From NCBI GenBank assembly GCA_014651175.1, contig BMWJ01000006.1:248001-312000 (forward strand): DNA of 64,000 nucleotides, written 5' to 3'. The DNA is from Streptomyces clavifer. GTDB lineage: Bacteria > Actinomycetota > Actinomycetes > Streptomycetales > Streptomycetaceae. The first letter of the stretch is position 1; the number at the start of each line of letters is the position of its first letter. The position numbers were made by a program, and so were the translations under genes. The notes beneath the pieces are model-generated. The model made no database searches. It worked only from the letters and a program-made list of their open reading frames with translations, and was not told where the DNA came from. Below are positions 6,889-16,262 of this stretch, piece after piece.

Positions 6889-9438
6889 TTACGCGCCGCG
6901 CAGCACCGCGCCGGTGCGCTGGGCGGCCAGGGCGACCGCGGTGTCGCGGGCGGCCGAGGCCTCCTCGACGGTCAGCGTCCGGTCCGCGGCACGGAACCGC
7001 AGCGCGTACGCCAGGGACTTCCTGCCCTCGCCGATCTGGTCCCCGGTGAAGACGTCGAACAGCCGCAGCGATTCGAGGAGCTCACCGGCACCGTCGCGCA
7101 GGGCCCTCTCGACCGCGTCGGCGGGGACGTCCTCGGCGACGACGAGCGCGACGTCCTGGGTCGCCACCGGGAAGGTGGAGATCCGGGGCGCCTGGAGCGC
7201 GCCGTCGACGGCCTGCTCCAGGACGTCGAGCTCGACCTCCATGGCGCAGCTGCGCTCGGGCAGGTGGAGGTCCTTGATGACGCGCGGGTGCAGCTCGCCC
7301 GCGTGCCCGAAGAGGGTCTCCTCGCCGTTCACCGTGACGTACAGCGCGGCGCAGCGGCCGGGGTGCCACGGCGCGTGCCGGTCGGCGCGGACCGTCGGCT
7401 CGACCCCCGCCTCACGGGCGATCGTGCGGGCCGCCTCGACGGAGTCCGCCCAGTCGGCGGGACGCCCCTTGCCCCACCAGCCGGCCTGCTCGCGGGCGCC
7501 CGCGAGGACGACGGCGGCGCGGCGCGGCTGGCGCGGGAGTGCCGCGTCCAGGCCGGCGATCTCCTCGTCGGTGGGACGGCGGTCGACAGGCAGCCGTACG
7601 GCCTTCGTCTCCTCGCCGGCCAGTGCGGTCTCCCCTGCTCCGGCGAGGCCGGGAGCCTGGGGAAGGAAGACCAGTCCGGTCTCGAAGAGCGCGAGGTCGT
7701 GGCTGCCGCGGCCGTCGTTGCGCCGCAGTGCGCCGAGCAGGCCCGGCAGCAGCGTGGTGCGCAGCGCGGGCTCCTCGTCGGAGAGCGGGTTGACGAGCTT
7801 CACCGTACGGCGGCGCGCGTCGTCCGCGTCCAGGCCGAGCTGGTCCAGGACGGCGTCGCCGATGAACGGGTAGCTGAGCGCCTCGACGTATCCGGCGCCG
7901 GCGAGTGCCCGGCCGATGCGGCGGTGCAGCCGCTGGCGGTCGGTGAGCCCGCGGCCGGACGGGGGCGTCGGCAGGGTGGAGGGGAGGTTCTCGTACCCCT
8001 CCAGCCGGATGACCTCCTCGGCCAGGTCGTTCGGCGCGGCGAGGTCGGGGCGCCAGGACGGCACCGTGACGATCAGCTCGTCCTGCCCGTAGACGTCGCA
8101 GCCGACCTGCTGGAGCCGGCGGACGACGGTCTCGCGGCCGTAGGAGACACCGGCCACCTTGTCCGGGTGGTCCGCGGGCATCGCGATGGTGTGGGGCGCG
8201 GACGGGGCGCTGAACTCGGTGACGCCCGCCTCCGCCGTGCCGCCCGCGAGGAGGACCAGCAGGTCGACGGTGCGCTGCGCGGCAGCGGCGGCGGCCTGCG
8301 GGTCGACACCGCGCTCGAAGCGCCGGGACGCCTCGGAGGACAGCTTGTGGCGGCGTGCCGTCCGGGCGATCGAGATCGCGTCGAAGTGCGCGGCCTCGAT
8401 GACGACCTCGGTGGTCCCGGCGTCCTCGGCCGCATCGGCGATCTCGGTGTGGGCGCCGCCCATGACGCCCGCGAGGCCGATCGGCCCGCGGTCGTCGGTG
8501 ATGACCAGGTCCTGGGCGTCCAGGACGCGCTTGACGCCGTCGAGCGTGACGAGCTTCTCGCCCTGCTCGGCGCGGCGCACCCCGATCGGCCCGTCGATGC
8601 GGGTGCGGTCGTAGGCGTGCAGCGGCTGGCCGAGCTCCAGCATCACGTAGTTGGTGATGTCGACGGCGAGCGAGACGGTGCGCATCCCGGCCTTCTGCAG
8701 CCTGCGCTGCATCCAGATCGGGGAGCGGGCCTCGGGCCGCAGGCCGGTGACGGTACGCGCGGTGAAGTTGCCGCATCCGATCGGGTCGGACACCTTCACC
8801 GGGTAGCCGTACGCGTTGGGCGCGGGCACGTCCAGGAGCGCCGGGTCGCGCAGGGGCAGCCCGTACGCGACGGCGGTCTCACGGGCGACACCGCGCATCG
8901 ACAGGGCGTAGCCGCGGTCCGGGGTGACGGCGATGTCGAGGACCTCGTCGACGAGTTCCAGGAGCTCGATCGCGTCGGTGCCGGGCTCGTACTCGGGCGG
9001 CAGCACGATGATGCCGTGCGTGCCGTCGTCGCCCATGCCGAGCTCGTCGGTGGAGCAGATCATGCCGTGCGAGGTCTTGCCGTACGTCTTGCGCGCGGCG
9101 ATCGCGAAGTCACCGGGCAGGACGGCACCCGGGAGGACCACGACGACCTTGTCGCCGACGGAGAAGTTGCGGGCACCGCAGACGATCTCCTGCGGTTCGC
9201 CGGTGCCGTTGGCGGTGCCGACGTCGACCGTGCAGAAGCGGATGGGCTTCTTGAAGCCCTCCAGCTCCTCGATGGTCAGGACCTGTCCGACGGCCAGGGG
9301 GCCCTTGAGGCCGGCGCCGGTCTGCTCGACGGTCTCGACCTCGAGGCCCACGGCGACGAGCTTGGCCTGTACGTCACGGCCGGTCTCCGTCGCCGGCAGG
9401 TCGACGTATTCCCGCAGCCAGGAAAGCGGGACGCGCAT
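6889..9438 (-). CDS. pheT: Phenylalanyl-tRNA synthetase beta subunit
   Basis: A full-length 849-residue PheT beginning [16 protein letters not shown]. It carries the N-terminal tRNA-binding fold (about 40-160, VGQVLTIEE and CGARNF), the B3/B4 editing domain ([14 protein letters not shown]), B5, the inactive synthetase-like core and a C-terminal ferredoxin-like anticodon-binding domain ([16 protein letters not shown] to the end). With PheS it forms the alpha2-beta2 enzyme that charges tRNA-Phe. The ATG shares one base with the pheS stop (TGATG at 9438), so the two are translationally coupled. A strong terminator follows. Confidence 0.98.
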   Translation of the reverse strand: MRVPLSWLREYVDLPATETGRDVQAKLVAVGLEVETVEQTGAGLKGPLAVGQVLTIEELEGFKKPIRFCTVDVGTANGTGEPQEIVCGARNFSVGDKVVVVLPGAVLPGDFAIAARKTYGKTSHGMICSTDELGMGDDGTHGIIVLPPEYEPGTDAIELLELVDEVLDIAVTPDRGYALSMRGVARETAVAYGLPLRDPALLDVPAPNAYGYPVKVSDPIGCGNFTARTVTGLRPEARSPIWMQRRLQKAGMRTVSLAVDITNYVMLELGQPLHAYDRTRIDGPIGVRRAEQGEKLVTLDGVKRVLDAQDLVITDDRGPIGLAGVMGGAHTEIADAAEDAGTTEVVIEAAHFDAISIARTARRHKLSSEASRRFERGVDPQAAAAAAQRTVDLLVLLAGGTAEAGVTEFSAPSAPHTIAMPADHPDKVAGVSYGRETVVRRLQQVGCDVYGQDELIVTVPSWRPDLAAPNDLAEEVIRLEGYENLPSTLPTPPSGRGLTDRQRLHRRIGRALAGAGYVEALSYPFIGDAVLDQLGLDADDARRRTVKLVNPLSDEEPALRTTLLPGLLGALRRNDGRGSHDLALFETGLVFLPQAPGLAGAGETALAGEETKAVRLPVDRRPTDEEIAGLDAALPRQPRRAAVVLAGAREQAGWWGKGRPADWADSVEAARTIAREAGVEPTVRADRHAPWHPGRCAALYVTVNGEETLFGHAGELHPRVIKDLHLPERSCAMEVELDVLEQAVDGALQAPRISTFPVATQDVALVVAEDVPADAVERALRDGAGELLESLRLFDVFTGDQIGEGRKSLAYALRFRAADRTLTVEEASAARDTAVALAAQRTGAVLRGA

Positions 9439-10577
9439 CAGATCTCCATCCCGAACGGCCGGGTGAACCGGACGTCACCCTCGACCATGTCTCGCATGTC
9501 TTCGACGTTGTGGCGGAACATCAGCATCCGCTCGATGCCGAACCCGAAGGCGAATCCGCTGTACTTCTCGGGGTCGACGCCGCAGGCGACGAGCACCTTG
9601 GGGTTGACCATGCCGCAGCCGCCGAGCTCGATCCAGCCCTCGCTGCCGCAGGTGCGGCAGGGCCGGTCGGGGTTGCCGACGGACTCGCCGCGGCAGACGT
9701 AGCAGACCATGTCCATCTCGGCGGACGGCTCGGTGAACGGGAAGAAGTTCGGCCGGAGCCGGGTCTTCATGTCCGGGCCGAAGAGCGCCTGGACCATGTG
9801 GTCCAGGGTGCCCTTGAGGTCGGCCATGGTGAGGCCCTCGTCGACGGCGAGCAGCTCGATCTGGTGGAAGACCGGGGTGTGCGTGGCGTCGAGCTCGTCG
9901 GTGCGGTAGACCCGGCCGGGGCAGACCACGTAGACGGGGGGCTTGCGGCTGAGCAGCGAGCGGGCCTGGACCGGAGAGGTGTGCGTGCGCAGCACGATGC
10001 CGGACTCGTCACCCGTCGTGGGCTTCCCGTCGGGCGTCGTGCCCTGGACGAAGAAGGTGTCCTGCATCTGCCGGGCCGGGTGGTCGGGCACGAAGTTCAG
10101 GGCGTCGAAGTTGAACCACTCCGCCTCGGCCTCGGGGCCCTCCGCGATCTCGTAGCCCATGGCGACGAAGACGTCGGCGACGCGCTCCATGATGGTCGTC
10201 AGGGGGTGGCGCGCACCTGCCGGGACGCGGTCGTAGGGCAGCGTGACGTCCACCGCCTCCTCGACCAGCACGCGGGCGTCACGCTCGGCCTCCAGCTCCG
10301 TCTGGCGGGCTGCGAGCGCCTTGGAGACGGCGCCGCGGGCCTGGCCCACGCGCTTACCCGCCTCGGCCTTGGCCTGCGGCGGCAGGGCGCCGATCTCGCG
10401 GTTGGCGAGCGACAGGGGCGAGGTTCCACCGGTGTGCGCGGTCTTCGCCTGGGCGAGCGCGTCGAGGTCGCCCGCGGCGGCGAAGGCGGCGAACGCCTCG
10501 TCCCGCAGGCGCTCGATCTCTTCCGGTTTCAGTGCCTCGACCTCGACTGGGTCGTACGACTTGTTCGGTGCCGACAT
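9438..10577 (-). CDS. pheS: Phenylalanyl-tRNA synthetase alpha subunit
   Basis: A 379-residue class II synthetase subunit. The N-terminal coiled coil (residues 1-100) is followed by the catalytic domain with [11 protein letters not shown], the motif 2 region HTPVFHQIE and motif 3 [14 protein letters not shown] zinc-like cluster [20 protein letters not shown] (four Cys) sits in the catalytic domain. I chose the ATG at 10577 ([10 protein letters not shown]) because GGGAAGAG precedes it; a longer frame upstream adds a poorly conserved 22-residue stretch. Phe is activated and transferred to tRNA-Phe in complex with PheT. No T-box is visible in the short leader. Confidence 0.97.
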   Translation of the reverse strand: MSAPNKSYDPVEVEALKPEEIERLRDEAFAAFAAAGDLDALAQAKTAHTGGTSPLSLANREIGALPPQAKAEAGKRVGQARGAVSKALAARQTELEAERDARVLVEEAVDVTLPYDRVPAGARHPLTTIMERVADVFVAMGYEIAEGPEAEAEWFNFDALNFVPDHPARQMQDTFFVQGTTPDGKPTTGDESGIVLRTHTSPVQARSLLSRKPPVYVVCPGRVYRTDELDATHTPVFHQIELLAVDEGLTMADLKGTLDHMVQALFGPDMKTRLRPNFFPFTEPSAEMDMVCYVCRGESVGNPDRPCRTCGSEGWIELGGCGMVNPKVLVACGVDPEKYSGFAFGFGIERMLMFRHNVEDMRDMVEGDVRFTRPFGMEI

Positions 10578-10649
10578 CTCTTCCCGTGCTTCCGATTGGC
10601 TGGTGGCGACCTGGCTCGACGACTGAGGACGCAAAGGTGCCAAAAGTCG

Positions 10650-10655
10650 AGTCTA
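10650..10655 (-). promoter_or_regulatory. Possible -10 element of pheST (TAGACT)
   Basis: On the minus strand TAGACT lies 73 bases before the pheS start and fits the TANNNT consensus; the -35 region is weak. Transcription would start near 10643 and give a leader of about 65 bases. Confidence 0.35.
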
Positions 10656-10690
10656 CGGGCCGCCGGGAGGCGAAGAAGCCCGTGGGCGGC

Positions 10691-11848
10691 TCAGGCCAGG
10701 TAGGCCGGGGCGCTCACGGGCAGGATAAATCGGAACTCGGCGCCGCCGCCGGGCCCCCGGTCCACCGTGATGGTGCCGCCGTGCGCCTCGACGATGCCCT
10801 TGACGATGTAGAGGCCCAGGCCGGTCCCGCCGCGCTTGCTCCCCCGCCAGAAGCGGGTGAAGACGCGGCCCATCGACTCCTCGGGGATGCCGGGACCTTC
10901 GTCGCTCACGGTGACTGCCGTTCCGATCTCGTCGCTCTTGCCCGGCGCGGGCGCGGGGGCCACCTCGATGGTGACGGTTCCCTCGCCGTGGCGCACCGCG
11001 TTTTCCAGGAGGTTGCCGAGGACCTGGTCGACCTTGTCGGGGTCGGCCCACAGGTCGGGCAGGGGCTGCCTGGTGCGTACGAGGAAGCGGTCGGGCGCCT
11101 GGCCGTTCGCCGTGAGGGCCTGGACGTGGCGTTCGACGGCCGCGGAGACGTCCACGGGCTGGCGGCGCAGCTCGAGGCGCCCGGAGTCGATGCGGGAGAT
11201 GTCGAGCAGCTCGGCGATGAGCCGGTTGACGCGGTTGGCGTCGGCGTCGACGGTCTCCAGCATGAGCCGTTTCTGGTCGTCCGTGAAGCGTTCCCACTTG
11301 GCCAGCAGCGTCGCGGTGAACCCCTTGACGGAGGTCAGCGGGGAGCGCAGCTCGTGGGCGACGATGGCGATCAGCTCGGCGTGGCTGCGCTCGGTGCGGC
11401 GGCGGGCCTCGGTGCCGCGCAGCGAGACGACGAGCCGGCGCACCGGCCCGGTCGGGGTGTCGCGTACGTACCGTGCGGAGACCAGGACCTCACGGCCGCC
11501 GGGGAGCAGCAGGTTCCGCTCGGGCTGGCCGACGCGGGTGGCGAGTCCGCCGTACGGGTCGGTCAGGTCCCACCAGCGCCGGCCCTTGAGGTCCTCGAAG
11601 GGCAGCGCGTGTTCCACGGAACGGCCGAGGGCGGCGGCCCGGGGGGTGGCGGTGATCCTGACCGCGGCCCTGTTGAAGCAGATGACCCGGCCGCTCTCGT
11701 CGGCGACGACGAGTCCGTCGGGCAGGTCGTCCGGGTCGAGGCCGGTGGCCGGGTCGCCGCCGATGACCGGGCTCGTGGAGGCCGCGTCGTCGATGGCGCG
11801 CACAGCGGCCGCGTGCGTCCTGCCCGGCCTGCTCATGCCGACAGCCAT
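10691..11848 (-). CDS. Soluble PAS-domain sensor histidine kinase
   Basis: A 385-residue kinase without membrane segments. A PAS domain (about residues 35-125, DGLVVADESGRVICFNRAA) is followed by a HisKA dimerisation helix with AHELRSPLTSVKGF, whose His is the phosphate acceptor, and an HATPase domain with N box LGNLLENAVRHG, G1 DEGPGIP and G2 GTGLGLYIVKG. There is no response regulator next to it, so it is an orphan kinase. The start is uncertain: ATG at 11848 has GGGG nine bases upstream, while a GTG at 11863 and an ATG at 11836 are alternatives. It is conserved beside pheS in Streptomyces as far as I recall. Confidence 0.88.
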   Translation of the reverse strand: MAVGMSRPGRTHAAAVRAIDDAASTSPVIGGDPATGLDPDDLPDGLVVADESGRVICFNRAAVRITATPRAAALGRSVEHALPFEDLKGRRWWDLTDPYGGLATRVGQPERNLLLPGGREVLVSARYVRDTPTGPVRRLVVSLRGTEARRRTERSHAELIAIVAHELRSPLTSVKGFTATLLAKWERFTDDQKRLMLETVDADANRVNRLIAELLDISRIDSGRLELRRQPVDVSAAVERHVQALTANGQAPDRFLVRTRQPLPDLWADPDKVDQVLGNLLENAVRHGEGTVTIEVAPAPAPGKSDEIGTAVTVSDEGPGIPEESMGRVFTRFWRGSKRGGTGLGLYIVKGIVEAHGGTITVDRGPGGGAEFRFILPVSAPAYLA

Positions 11849-11993
11849 ATTCCCGTACCCCACCTCTCGAACCGGTGCAGTGGGCCCCCGAGTTCGTCAC
11901 CCTACTAGGCGTCGGACGGCCGGCGACACCCTGAGGGAGCGCGCCGGCCCGTGTGGCCGGTATCGATCGGCGGGTGGCCCGCCGGGGGCTGCC

Positions 11994-12833
11994 TCAGCCG
12001 GTGCGGCGGGGGCGCTGGGCGCGCGCGGAGGCGTAGAGGCAGACGGCGGCGGCGGTGGCGAGATTGAGGCTCTCCGCCCTGCCGTGAATCGGGACCCGGA
12101 CCACGGCGTCGGCCAGTGCCCGCGTCTCCTCGGGAAGCCCCCAGGCCTCGTTGCCGAACACCCAGGCGGTGGGTCCGCCCATGGTGCCCGCGTCGAGCTC
12201 GTCGTCGAGATCGTCGGTGCCCGCGCCGTCCGCCGCCAGGATGCGCACACCGGCGTCGCGCAGCCCCTGCACGGCCTGTTCCACGGGTACGCCGACGGTC
12301 ACCGGCAGATGGAACAGTGAACCGGCCGAGGCCCGGACCGACTTGGGGTTGTAGAGGTCCACGGACGCGTCGGTGAGCACGACCGCGTCGGCGCCGGCCG
12401 CGTCGGCGCAGCGCAGCACCGTGCCGGCGTTCCCCGGGTCGCGTACGTGGGCGAGGACGGCGACGAGCTTGGGCTTCGCCGCGAGGATCTCCTCGAAGGG
12501 TGCGTCCAGGAAGCGGCAGACACCGATCAGGCCCTGCGGGGTGACGGTCTGCGAGACGTCGGCGAGCACGTCGGCGTCCGCGAGGTGCACCCGGGCGCCG
12601 GAGGCCCGGGCGGCCTCGACGATGTCGGCGTACCGCTCGGCGGCCTCGGCGGTGGCGAACAGTTCCGTCAGTGTGGGCTCGCCGTCACTGCCCCGGTGTC
12701 CTGCGGCCTCCCGCACGGCCTGCGGCCCCTCGGCGAGGAATCTGCGTTCCCTGCCGCGGAAGTTGCGCCTGGCCAGCCGTCGTGCGGCGGCGACGCGCGG
12801 CGACCGCGCGGAGATCACTTCGGGGGTGCCCAT
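11994..12833 (-). CDS. SpoU/TrmH-family RNA 2'-O-methyltransferase
   Basis: A 279-residue SPOUT methyltransferase. The N-terminal part (RNFRGRERRFLAEGPQAVRE) is the substrate-binding domain; the catalytic knot has motif 1 LAHVRDPGNAGTVLRCADAA, motif 2 WVFGNEAWGLPEE and motif 3 LNLATAAAVCLYA. It transfers methyl from S-adenosylmethionine to a ribose 2'-OH in rRNA or tRNA; the target is not predictable. I use the ATG at 12833 (MGTPEVIS), which I recall as the conserved start; a GTG at 12860 is in frame. It lies just downstream of the ribosomal operon but beyond that operon's terminator (12926-12960). Confidence 0.9.
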   Translation of the reverse strand: MGTPEVISARSPRVAAARRLARRNFRGRERRFLAEGPQAVREAAGHRGSDGEPTLTELFATAEAAERYADIVEAARASGARVHLADADVLADVSQTVTPQGLIGVCRFLDAPFEEILAAKPKLVAVLAHVRDPGNAGTVLRCADAAGADAVVLTDASVDLYNPKSVRASAGSLFHLPVTVGVPVEQAVQGLRDAGVRILAADGAGTDDLDDELDAGTMGGPTAWVFGNEAWGLPEETRALADAVVRVPIHGRAESLNLATAAAVCLYASARAQRPRRTG

Positions 12834-12925
12834 GGTCGGCGGCGAGCCTCTCTGCGTCACTCTGGTTCTCTGCGTACGTTTCTCCGCGCACGGACGGCTC
12901 CGTGCACGAAGCGTCCTTCAACGCA

Positions 12926-12960
12926 CCGGACCCGCAGACGGCTTGCGCCTGCGGGTCCGG
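12926..12960. terminator. 12-bp hairpin terminator of the infC-rpmI-rplT operon
   Basis: CCGGACCCGCAG (12926-12937) pairs perfectly with 12949-12960, 11-base loop, starting 28 bases after the rplT stop on the minus strand. Confidence 0.75.
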
Positions 12961-12988
12961 CTGACTACCTCTGGAAGAACTGCCTGGA

Positions 12989-13372
12989 TCAGGCGGCCTT
13001 CGGGGCGTTGACGTCGCTCGGGAGGGCCTTCTGAGCGACCTCGACGAGAGCGGCGAACGCGTTGGCGTCGTTGACCGCGAGCTCGGCCAGGATCTTGCGG
13101 TCCACCTCGATGTTGGCGGCCTTCAGACCCTGGATGAGGCGGTTGTACGTCATGCCGTTCTGGCGGGCAGCCGCGTTGATGCGCTGGATCCAGAGCTGAC
13201 GGAAGTCGCCCTTGCGCTTCTTGCGGTCGTTGTAGTTGTAGACCAGGGAGTGGGTGACCTGCTCCTTGGCCTTGCGGTACAGGCGCGAACGCTGACCGCG
13301 GTAGCCCTTGGCGGCCTCGAGGATCGCCCGGCGCTTCTTGTGGGCGTTTACTGCCCGCTTGACGCGTGCCAC
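12989..13372 (-). CDS. rplT: 50S ribosomal protein L20
   Basis: A 127-residue L20 with the basic N-terminus [18 protein letters not shown] and core [20 protein letters not shown] and [16 protein letters not shown]. The GTG start at 13372 has AAGGAG six bases upstream; reading further upstream gives a non-conserved extension. L20 binds 23S rRNA early in assembly and in some bacteria represses its own operon. It is the last gene of infC-rpmI-rplT. Confidence 0.98.
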   Translation of the reverse strand: MARVKRAVNAHKKRRAILEAAKGYRGQRSRLYRKAKEQVTHSLVYNYNDRKKRKGDFRQLWIQRINAAARQNGMTYNRLIQGLKAANIEVDRKILAELAVNDANAFAALVEVAQKALPSDVNAPKAA

Positions 13373-13486
13373 TTTTAACTCCTTGCAGCGGGGCTGGGAA
13401 TCACGTTGTCGACTCACCAAGCCCGGAAACGAATTGGTCCCGGTCGGATCGAGGTCGGGCCTCCGGACGCACCGGAGGCCGCGTCC

Positions 13487-13681
13487 TCACTTGCCGAGAA
13501 GCTTCTTGACCTTCTTGACGTCGGCCGGAGCCACGACGACCGTGCCGGTCAGCGAGCGGGTCTTCTTGGACGACTTGTGCTCGAGCAGGTGGCGCTTGCC
13601 GGCCTTCTCGCGGAGCACCTTGCCGGAGCCGGTGATCTTGAAGCGCTTGCTGGCACCGCTGTGCGTCTTGTTCTTCGGCAT
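13487..13681 (-). CDS. rpmI: 50S ribosomal protein L35
   Basis: A 64-residue L35: [20 protein letters not shown] and the basic block [14 protein letters not shown], with [10 protein letters not shown] at the end. Full length, with an ATG at 13681 after GAGGAGAGAA. Middle gene of the infC-rpmI-rplT operon. Confidence 0.98.
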   Translation of the reverse strand: MPKNKTHSGASKRFKITGSGKVLREKAGKRHLLEHKSSKKTRSLTGTVVVAPADVKKVKKLLGK

Positions 13682-13801
13682 CGCGCCGTTCTCTCCTCGT
13701 CAGTGGCGCCCCTCTCGGTGCGGGCACCGGACTGCAGGGGCGTCAGATCTCTGGGTGGTTCCCGAGGGACCCGGGGGCGCCTGGATGGCAGCCCCCGGAG
13801 G

Positions 13802-14461
13802 TCACGCCTCGGAAGGTGTCTCTGCCGGAGCCTCGGCCTCGGCCGGGGCCTCGGCGGTGTCACCCTCGGACTCGGCGTCCGGGGTGGTCCCCTGACGCTC
13901 CGCCTTGCGGGCGGCCTGGGCCTCGCGGGCTTCGGCCATGGCTTCGGTCTTCTTCTTGTGCGGGCCCAGAACCATGATCATGTTCCGGCCGTCCTGCTTC
14001 GGGTTCGACTCGATGAAGCCGAGGTCCTCGACATCCGAAGCGAGACGCTGGAGCAGTCGGAAACCCAGCTCCGGGCGGGACTGCTCACGACCACGGAACA
14101 TGATCGTGATCTTGACCTTGTCCCCCTGCTTGAGGAACCGGACGACGTGACCCTTCTTGGTGTCGTAGTCGTGCGGGTCGATCTTCGGCCGGAGCTTCAT
14201 TTCCTTGATGACCGTGTGCGCCTGGTTCTTGCGCGCCTCACGGGCCTTCATGGCCGACTCGTACTTGAACTTCCCGTAGTCCATGAGCTTGCACACGGGG
14301 GGACGGGCTGTCGCCGCCACCTCGACCAGGTCGAGGTCGTACTCCTGTGCGAGTTCCAGGGCCTTGGCAAGCGGAACAATCCCGACCTGCTCGCCGCTGG
14401 GACCGACAAGTCGCACCTCGGGAACGCGAATCCGGTCGTTGATGCGGGGCTCGGCGCTGAT
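13802..14461 (-). CDS. infC: Translation initiation factor IF-3, ATC start codon
   Basis: IF-3 of 219 residues. The N-domain starts [20 protein letters not shown], the linker and C-domain run from [11 protein letters not shown] through [20 protein letters not shown] to about residue 180, and an Ala/Glu/Pro-rich acidic tail of about 40 residues follows. No ATG, GTG or TTG lies at the conserved N-terminus: the codon there is ATC at 14459-14461, preceded by GAGGAGG. infC is the classic gene with a non-standard start (ATT in E. coli), which lets IF-3 repress its own translation. Starting at the later GTG (14416) would delete 15 conserved residues. First gene of the operon, with a structured leader. 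Confidence 0.93.
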   Translation of the reverse strand: MSAEPRINDRIRVPEVRLVGPSGEQVGIVPLAKALELAQEYDLDLVEVAATARPPVCKLMDYGKFKYESAMKAREARKNQAHTVIKEMKLRPKIDPHDYDTKKGHVVRFLKQGDKVKITIMFRGREQSRPELGFRLLQRLASDVEDLGFIESNPKQDGRNMIMVLGPHKKKTEAMAEAREAQAARKAERQGTTPDAESEGDTAEAPAEAEAPAETPSEA

Positions 14462-14596
14462 GGATCCTCCTCGGTAGCACCACGCGACTACCTGGAGGGA
14501 AGCCGCGTAACGTCTTTCGTGTGACCAACCGAGCCGGGAACGAGAAAATGCCCCGGACGGGACACAGGCGGGGCTCCTGGAAATACCGGAACACCG

Positions 14597-14695
14597 CCGC
14601 GGTCAACCGCGGGGCGCATCGAGCAGCTCCATCGTCCGTACGGAACGATGGTCGCCACCAGACCGGTGACCTGCCATCCGTGAGGACGGTCAGGT
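14597..14695 (-). promoter_or_regulatory. Structured leader of the infC operon
   Basis: Three consecutive hairpins occur in the 400-base gap upstream of infC: 14597-14612 (CCGCGG-TCAA-CCGCGG), 14629-14651 (CCATCGT arms around CCGTACGGA) and 14669-14695 (ACCTG/CAGGT outer stem). They lie 135-235 bases before the start codon and suggest an attenuator-like leader, as found for infC-rpmI-rplT in other bacteria. No obvious terminator run of U. Confidence 0.4.
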
Positions 14696-14880
14696 GGGAG
14701 ATCGGAGCCTCCACTTGTGGGCCGAGCACATAGGTGTCCGGCCGGTCGTTACACAAGGTTAGCAGCTCCCGCGACCGGCGGCGAACCCGCTGTACCGCCG
14801 CACCGCCTGCCCGTGCGCGCCCGTCCCCCCGGCCACTCCCGCAGGCGGAGGCGGGCGGACGTGGCCTTATCGTGTGGGGC

Positions 14881-15246
14881 ATGAGTGACGCGACCACCCC
14901 CAGCACCGAGACCCCCGGCTTCGACGACATGGCCCGCGACATCGCGGAGGTCCCCGCGGTCGAGGTGATCGTGACCGTCGCCGTCAATCTGATGAGCGCC
15001 GCCGCCGTGAAGCTCGGCCTGACCGAGGAGGGTGAGCAGCACAAGGACCTGGACGAGGCCCGGAAGCTGGTGCAGGCCCTGGCCGGTCTGCTCGACGCGA
15101 GCACCACCGAGATCAGCACCTTCCACGCCTCGCCGCTGCGCGACGGTCTGAAGTCGCTCCAGCTGGCCTTCCGCGAGGCCTCCCTCGTACCGGACGAGCC
15201 CGGCCGGGGACCCGGCGAGAAGTACACGGGCCCCGTCTACGGCTGA
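14881..15246 (+). CDS. DUF1844 protein
   Basis: A 121-residue soluble protein with the DUF1844 signature: DDMARDIAEVPAVEVIVTVA, then LMSAAAVKLGLTEEG and DLDEARKLVQALAGLL. Function unknown; it is a conserved actinobacterial neighbour of infC, divergently transcribed as here. The ATG at 14881 follows TGTGGGGC, and TATCGT lies seven bases before it, so a very short leader or leaderless start is possible. The C-terminus ends GEKYTGPVYG. Confidence 0.88.
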   Translation: MSDATTPSTETPGFDDMARDIAEVPAVEVIVTVAVNLMSAAAVKLGLTEEGEQHKDLDEARKLVQALAGLLDASTTEISTFHASPLRDGLKSLQLAFREASLVPDEPGRGPGEKYTGPVYG

Positions 15247-15407
15247 GGGCTTCCCCCACGGCCGGGGAGCAACGGGGTCCCCGGTGCCGCACCGCGCGAG
15301 CCGGAGCGGCGATCCATCCGTGGCGTGACGCCTCGGGGAGCACGCGAGCCCCGCACCCTGCGGACCAGAGGCCCCGCTCCGTCCTCGGTGCCCCGCGCCG
15401 GACCCAC

Positions 15408-15438
15408 GAGCCCGCTGCCTTCGACAGGTGGCGGGCTC
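15408..15438. terminator. Hairpin between DUF1844 and SseB genes
   Basis: GAGCCCGC (15408-15415) pairs with GCGGGCTC (15431-15438), with an inner CCT/AGG extension. It lies 10 bases beyond the stop of the minus-strand SseB gene, between convergent genes. Confidence 0.5.
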
Positions 15439-15447
15439 CCGCGTGTG

Positions 15448-16176
15448 TCAGCGGGTGAAGAGCGGCTCGCCGGGGGCCTCGGCGCCGGCGGGCAGGAGGG
15501 CGAGGTCGATGCCGCGCACCAGCCTGGCGCGGAGCACCTCACTGGCGGACAGGGCGTCGGCGACCCGGCGGGCGGCCTCGGCCACCACCGCGTCCGGGGC
15601 GAGGACCAGGGCCAGGGTGCCGTCGGCCCGGCCCGGGCCGAGGTGGGCGCGGAGCACCGCGGCTTCCGCGGCGACGGCATCCCGTACGGCGGCGATCACG
15701 GCGGGGTCGTCGAGCGGGTCGGTGCTGGTGCGGTTCTCGGCGAGGGCGAGCAGCGCCGGGCCGGTCAGCTCGAAGGCCACCGGCCCCGCCAGGTCGAGCA
15801 CGACGGTGTCGGCCTTCTCGTGCGCGGCGGCCTGCAGGGCCTGGTGCAGGGGTACGGCCACGGGGCGGGCCTGCGGATCCCAGAGGGCCAGAGCGGCGGT
15901 GGAGGTGAAGGCGGGCAGGGCGCGCCGGTCACCGGCCTGCAGCGTGGGCACCGCCATGTCGCTGGTCTTCTCGCGGCGCAGCCCGTTCTCGTCCTCCTCC
16001 ACCTCGCCGAGCACGGCGACGACGGGGACGAGCAGCCGGGCGCCGCGCAGCGCCGCCAGTACGGGGCCGACGGCCGTGCGGTCCGCGGACCACGCGGCGA
16101 GCGCCGCCGTCAGTTCGGGAGCGGCCGTGCCGTCGTCGTCGGAGAAACCGGGGTCCGGGATGTTCTTGAGCGCCAC
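15448..16176 (-). CDS. SseB-family protein
   Basis: A 242-residue protein of the SseB N-terminal-domain family: ALKNIPDPGFSDDDG at the start, GPVLAALRGARLLVPVVAVL, then RRALPAFTSTAALALWDPQA and RPVAVPLHQALQAA. Streptomyces proteins of this type are cytoplasmic and of unknown role. The GTG at 16176 is preferred: TACGCT lies six bases upstream (16183-16188), which puts transcription start at the GTG itself, and the conserved N-terminus begins here. A longer frame from 16206 has no ribosome-binding site. Confidence 0.82.
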   Translation of the reverse strand: MALKNIPDPGFSDDDGTAAPELTAALAAWSADRTAVGPVLAALRGARLLVPVVAVLGEVEEDENGLRREKTSDMAVPTLQAGDRRALPAFTSTAALALWDPQARPVAVPLHQALQAAAHEKADTVVLDLAGPVAFELTGPALLALAENRTSTDPLDDPAVIAAVRDAVAAEAAVLRAHLGPGRADGTLALVLAPDAVVAEAARRVADALSASEVLRARLVRGIDLALLPAGAEAPGEPLFTR

Positions 16177-16182
16177 ACCAGG

Positions 16183-16188
16183 AGCGTA
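16183..16188 (-). promoter_or_regulatory. -10 element of a leaderless SseB transcript
   Basis: TACGCT on the minus strand ends seven bases before the GTG at 16176, so the RNA would begin at or next to the start codon. The -35 box is not clear. Confidence 0.45.
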
Positions 16189-16262
16189 GTGGACCGGTTC
16201 TCTCATCCGGGCGACAGGTCGGGCACAGGCCGCTGCCAGCTGCGGTTCCTACCGTCCGGACC

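Noticed and set aside
6601-9702. 1033-residue open frame on the plus strand
   Set aside because: Antisense shadow of pheT, which is unmistakable and full length.
10578-10690. T-box riboswitch before pheST
   Set aside because: The leader is only about 65 bases, with no T-box sequence or specifier hairpin visible.
13802-14416. infC starting at the GTG at 14416
   Set aside because: This removes 15 conserved N-terminal residues and lacks a ribosome-binding site, while the ATC at 14459-14461 has GAGGAGG in front.
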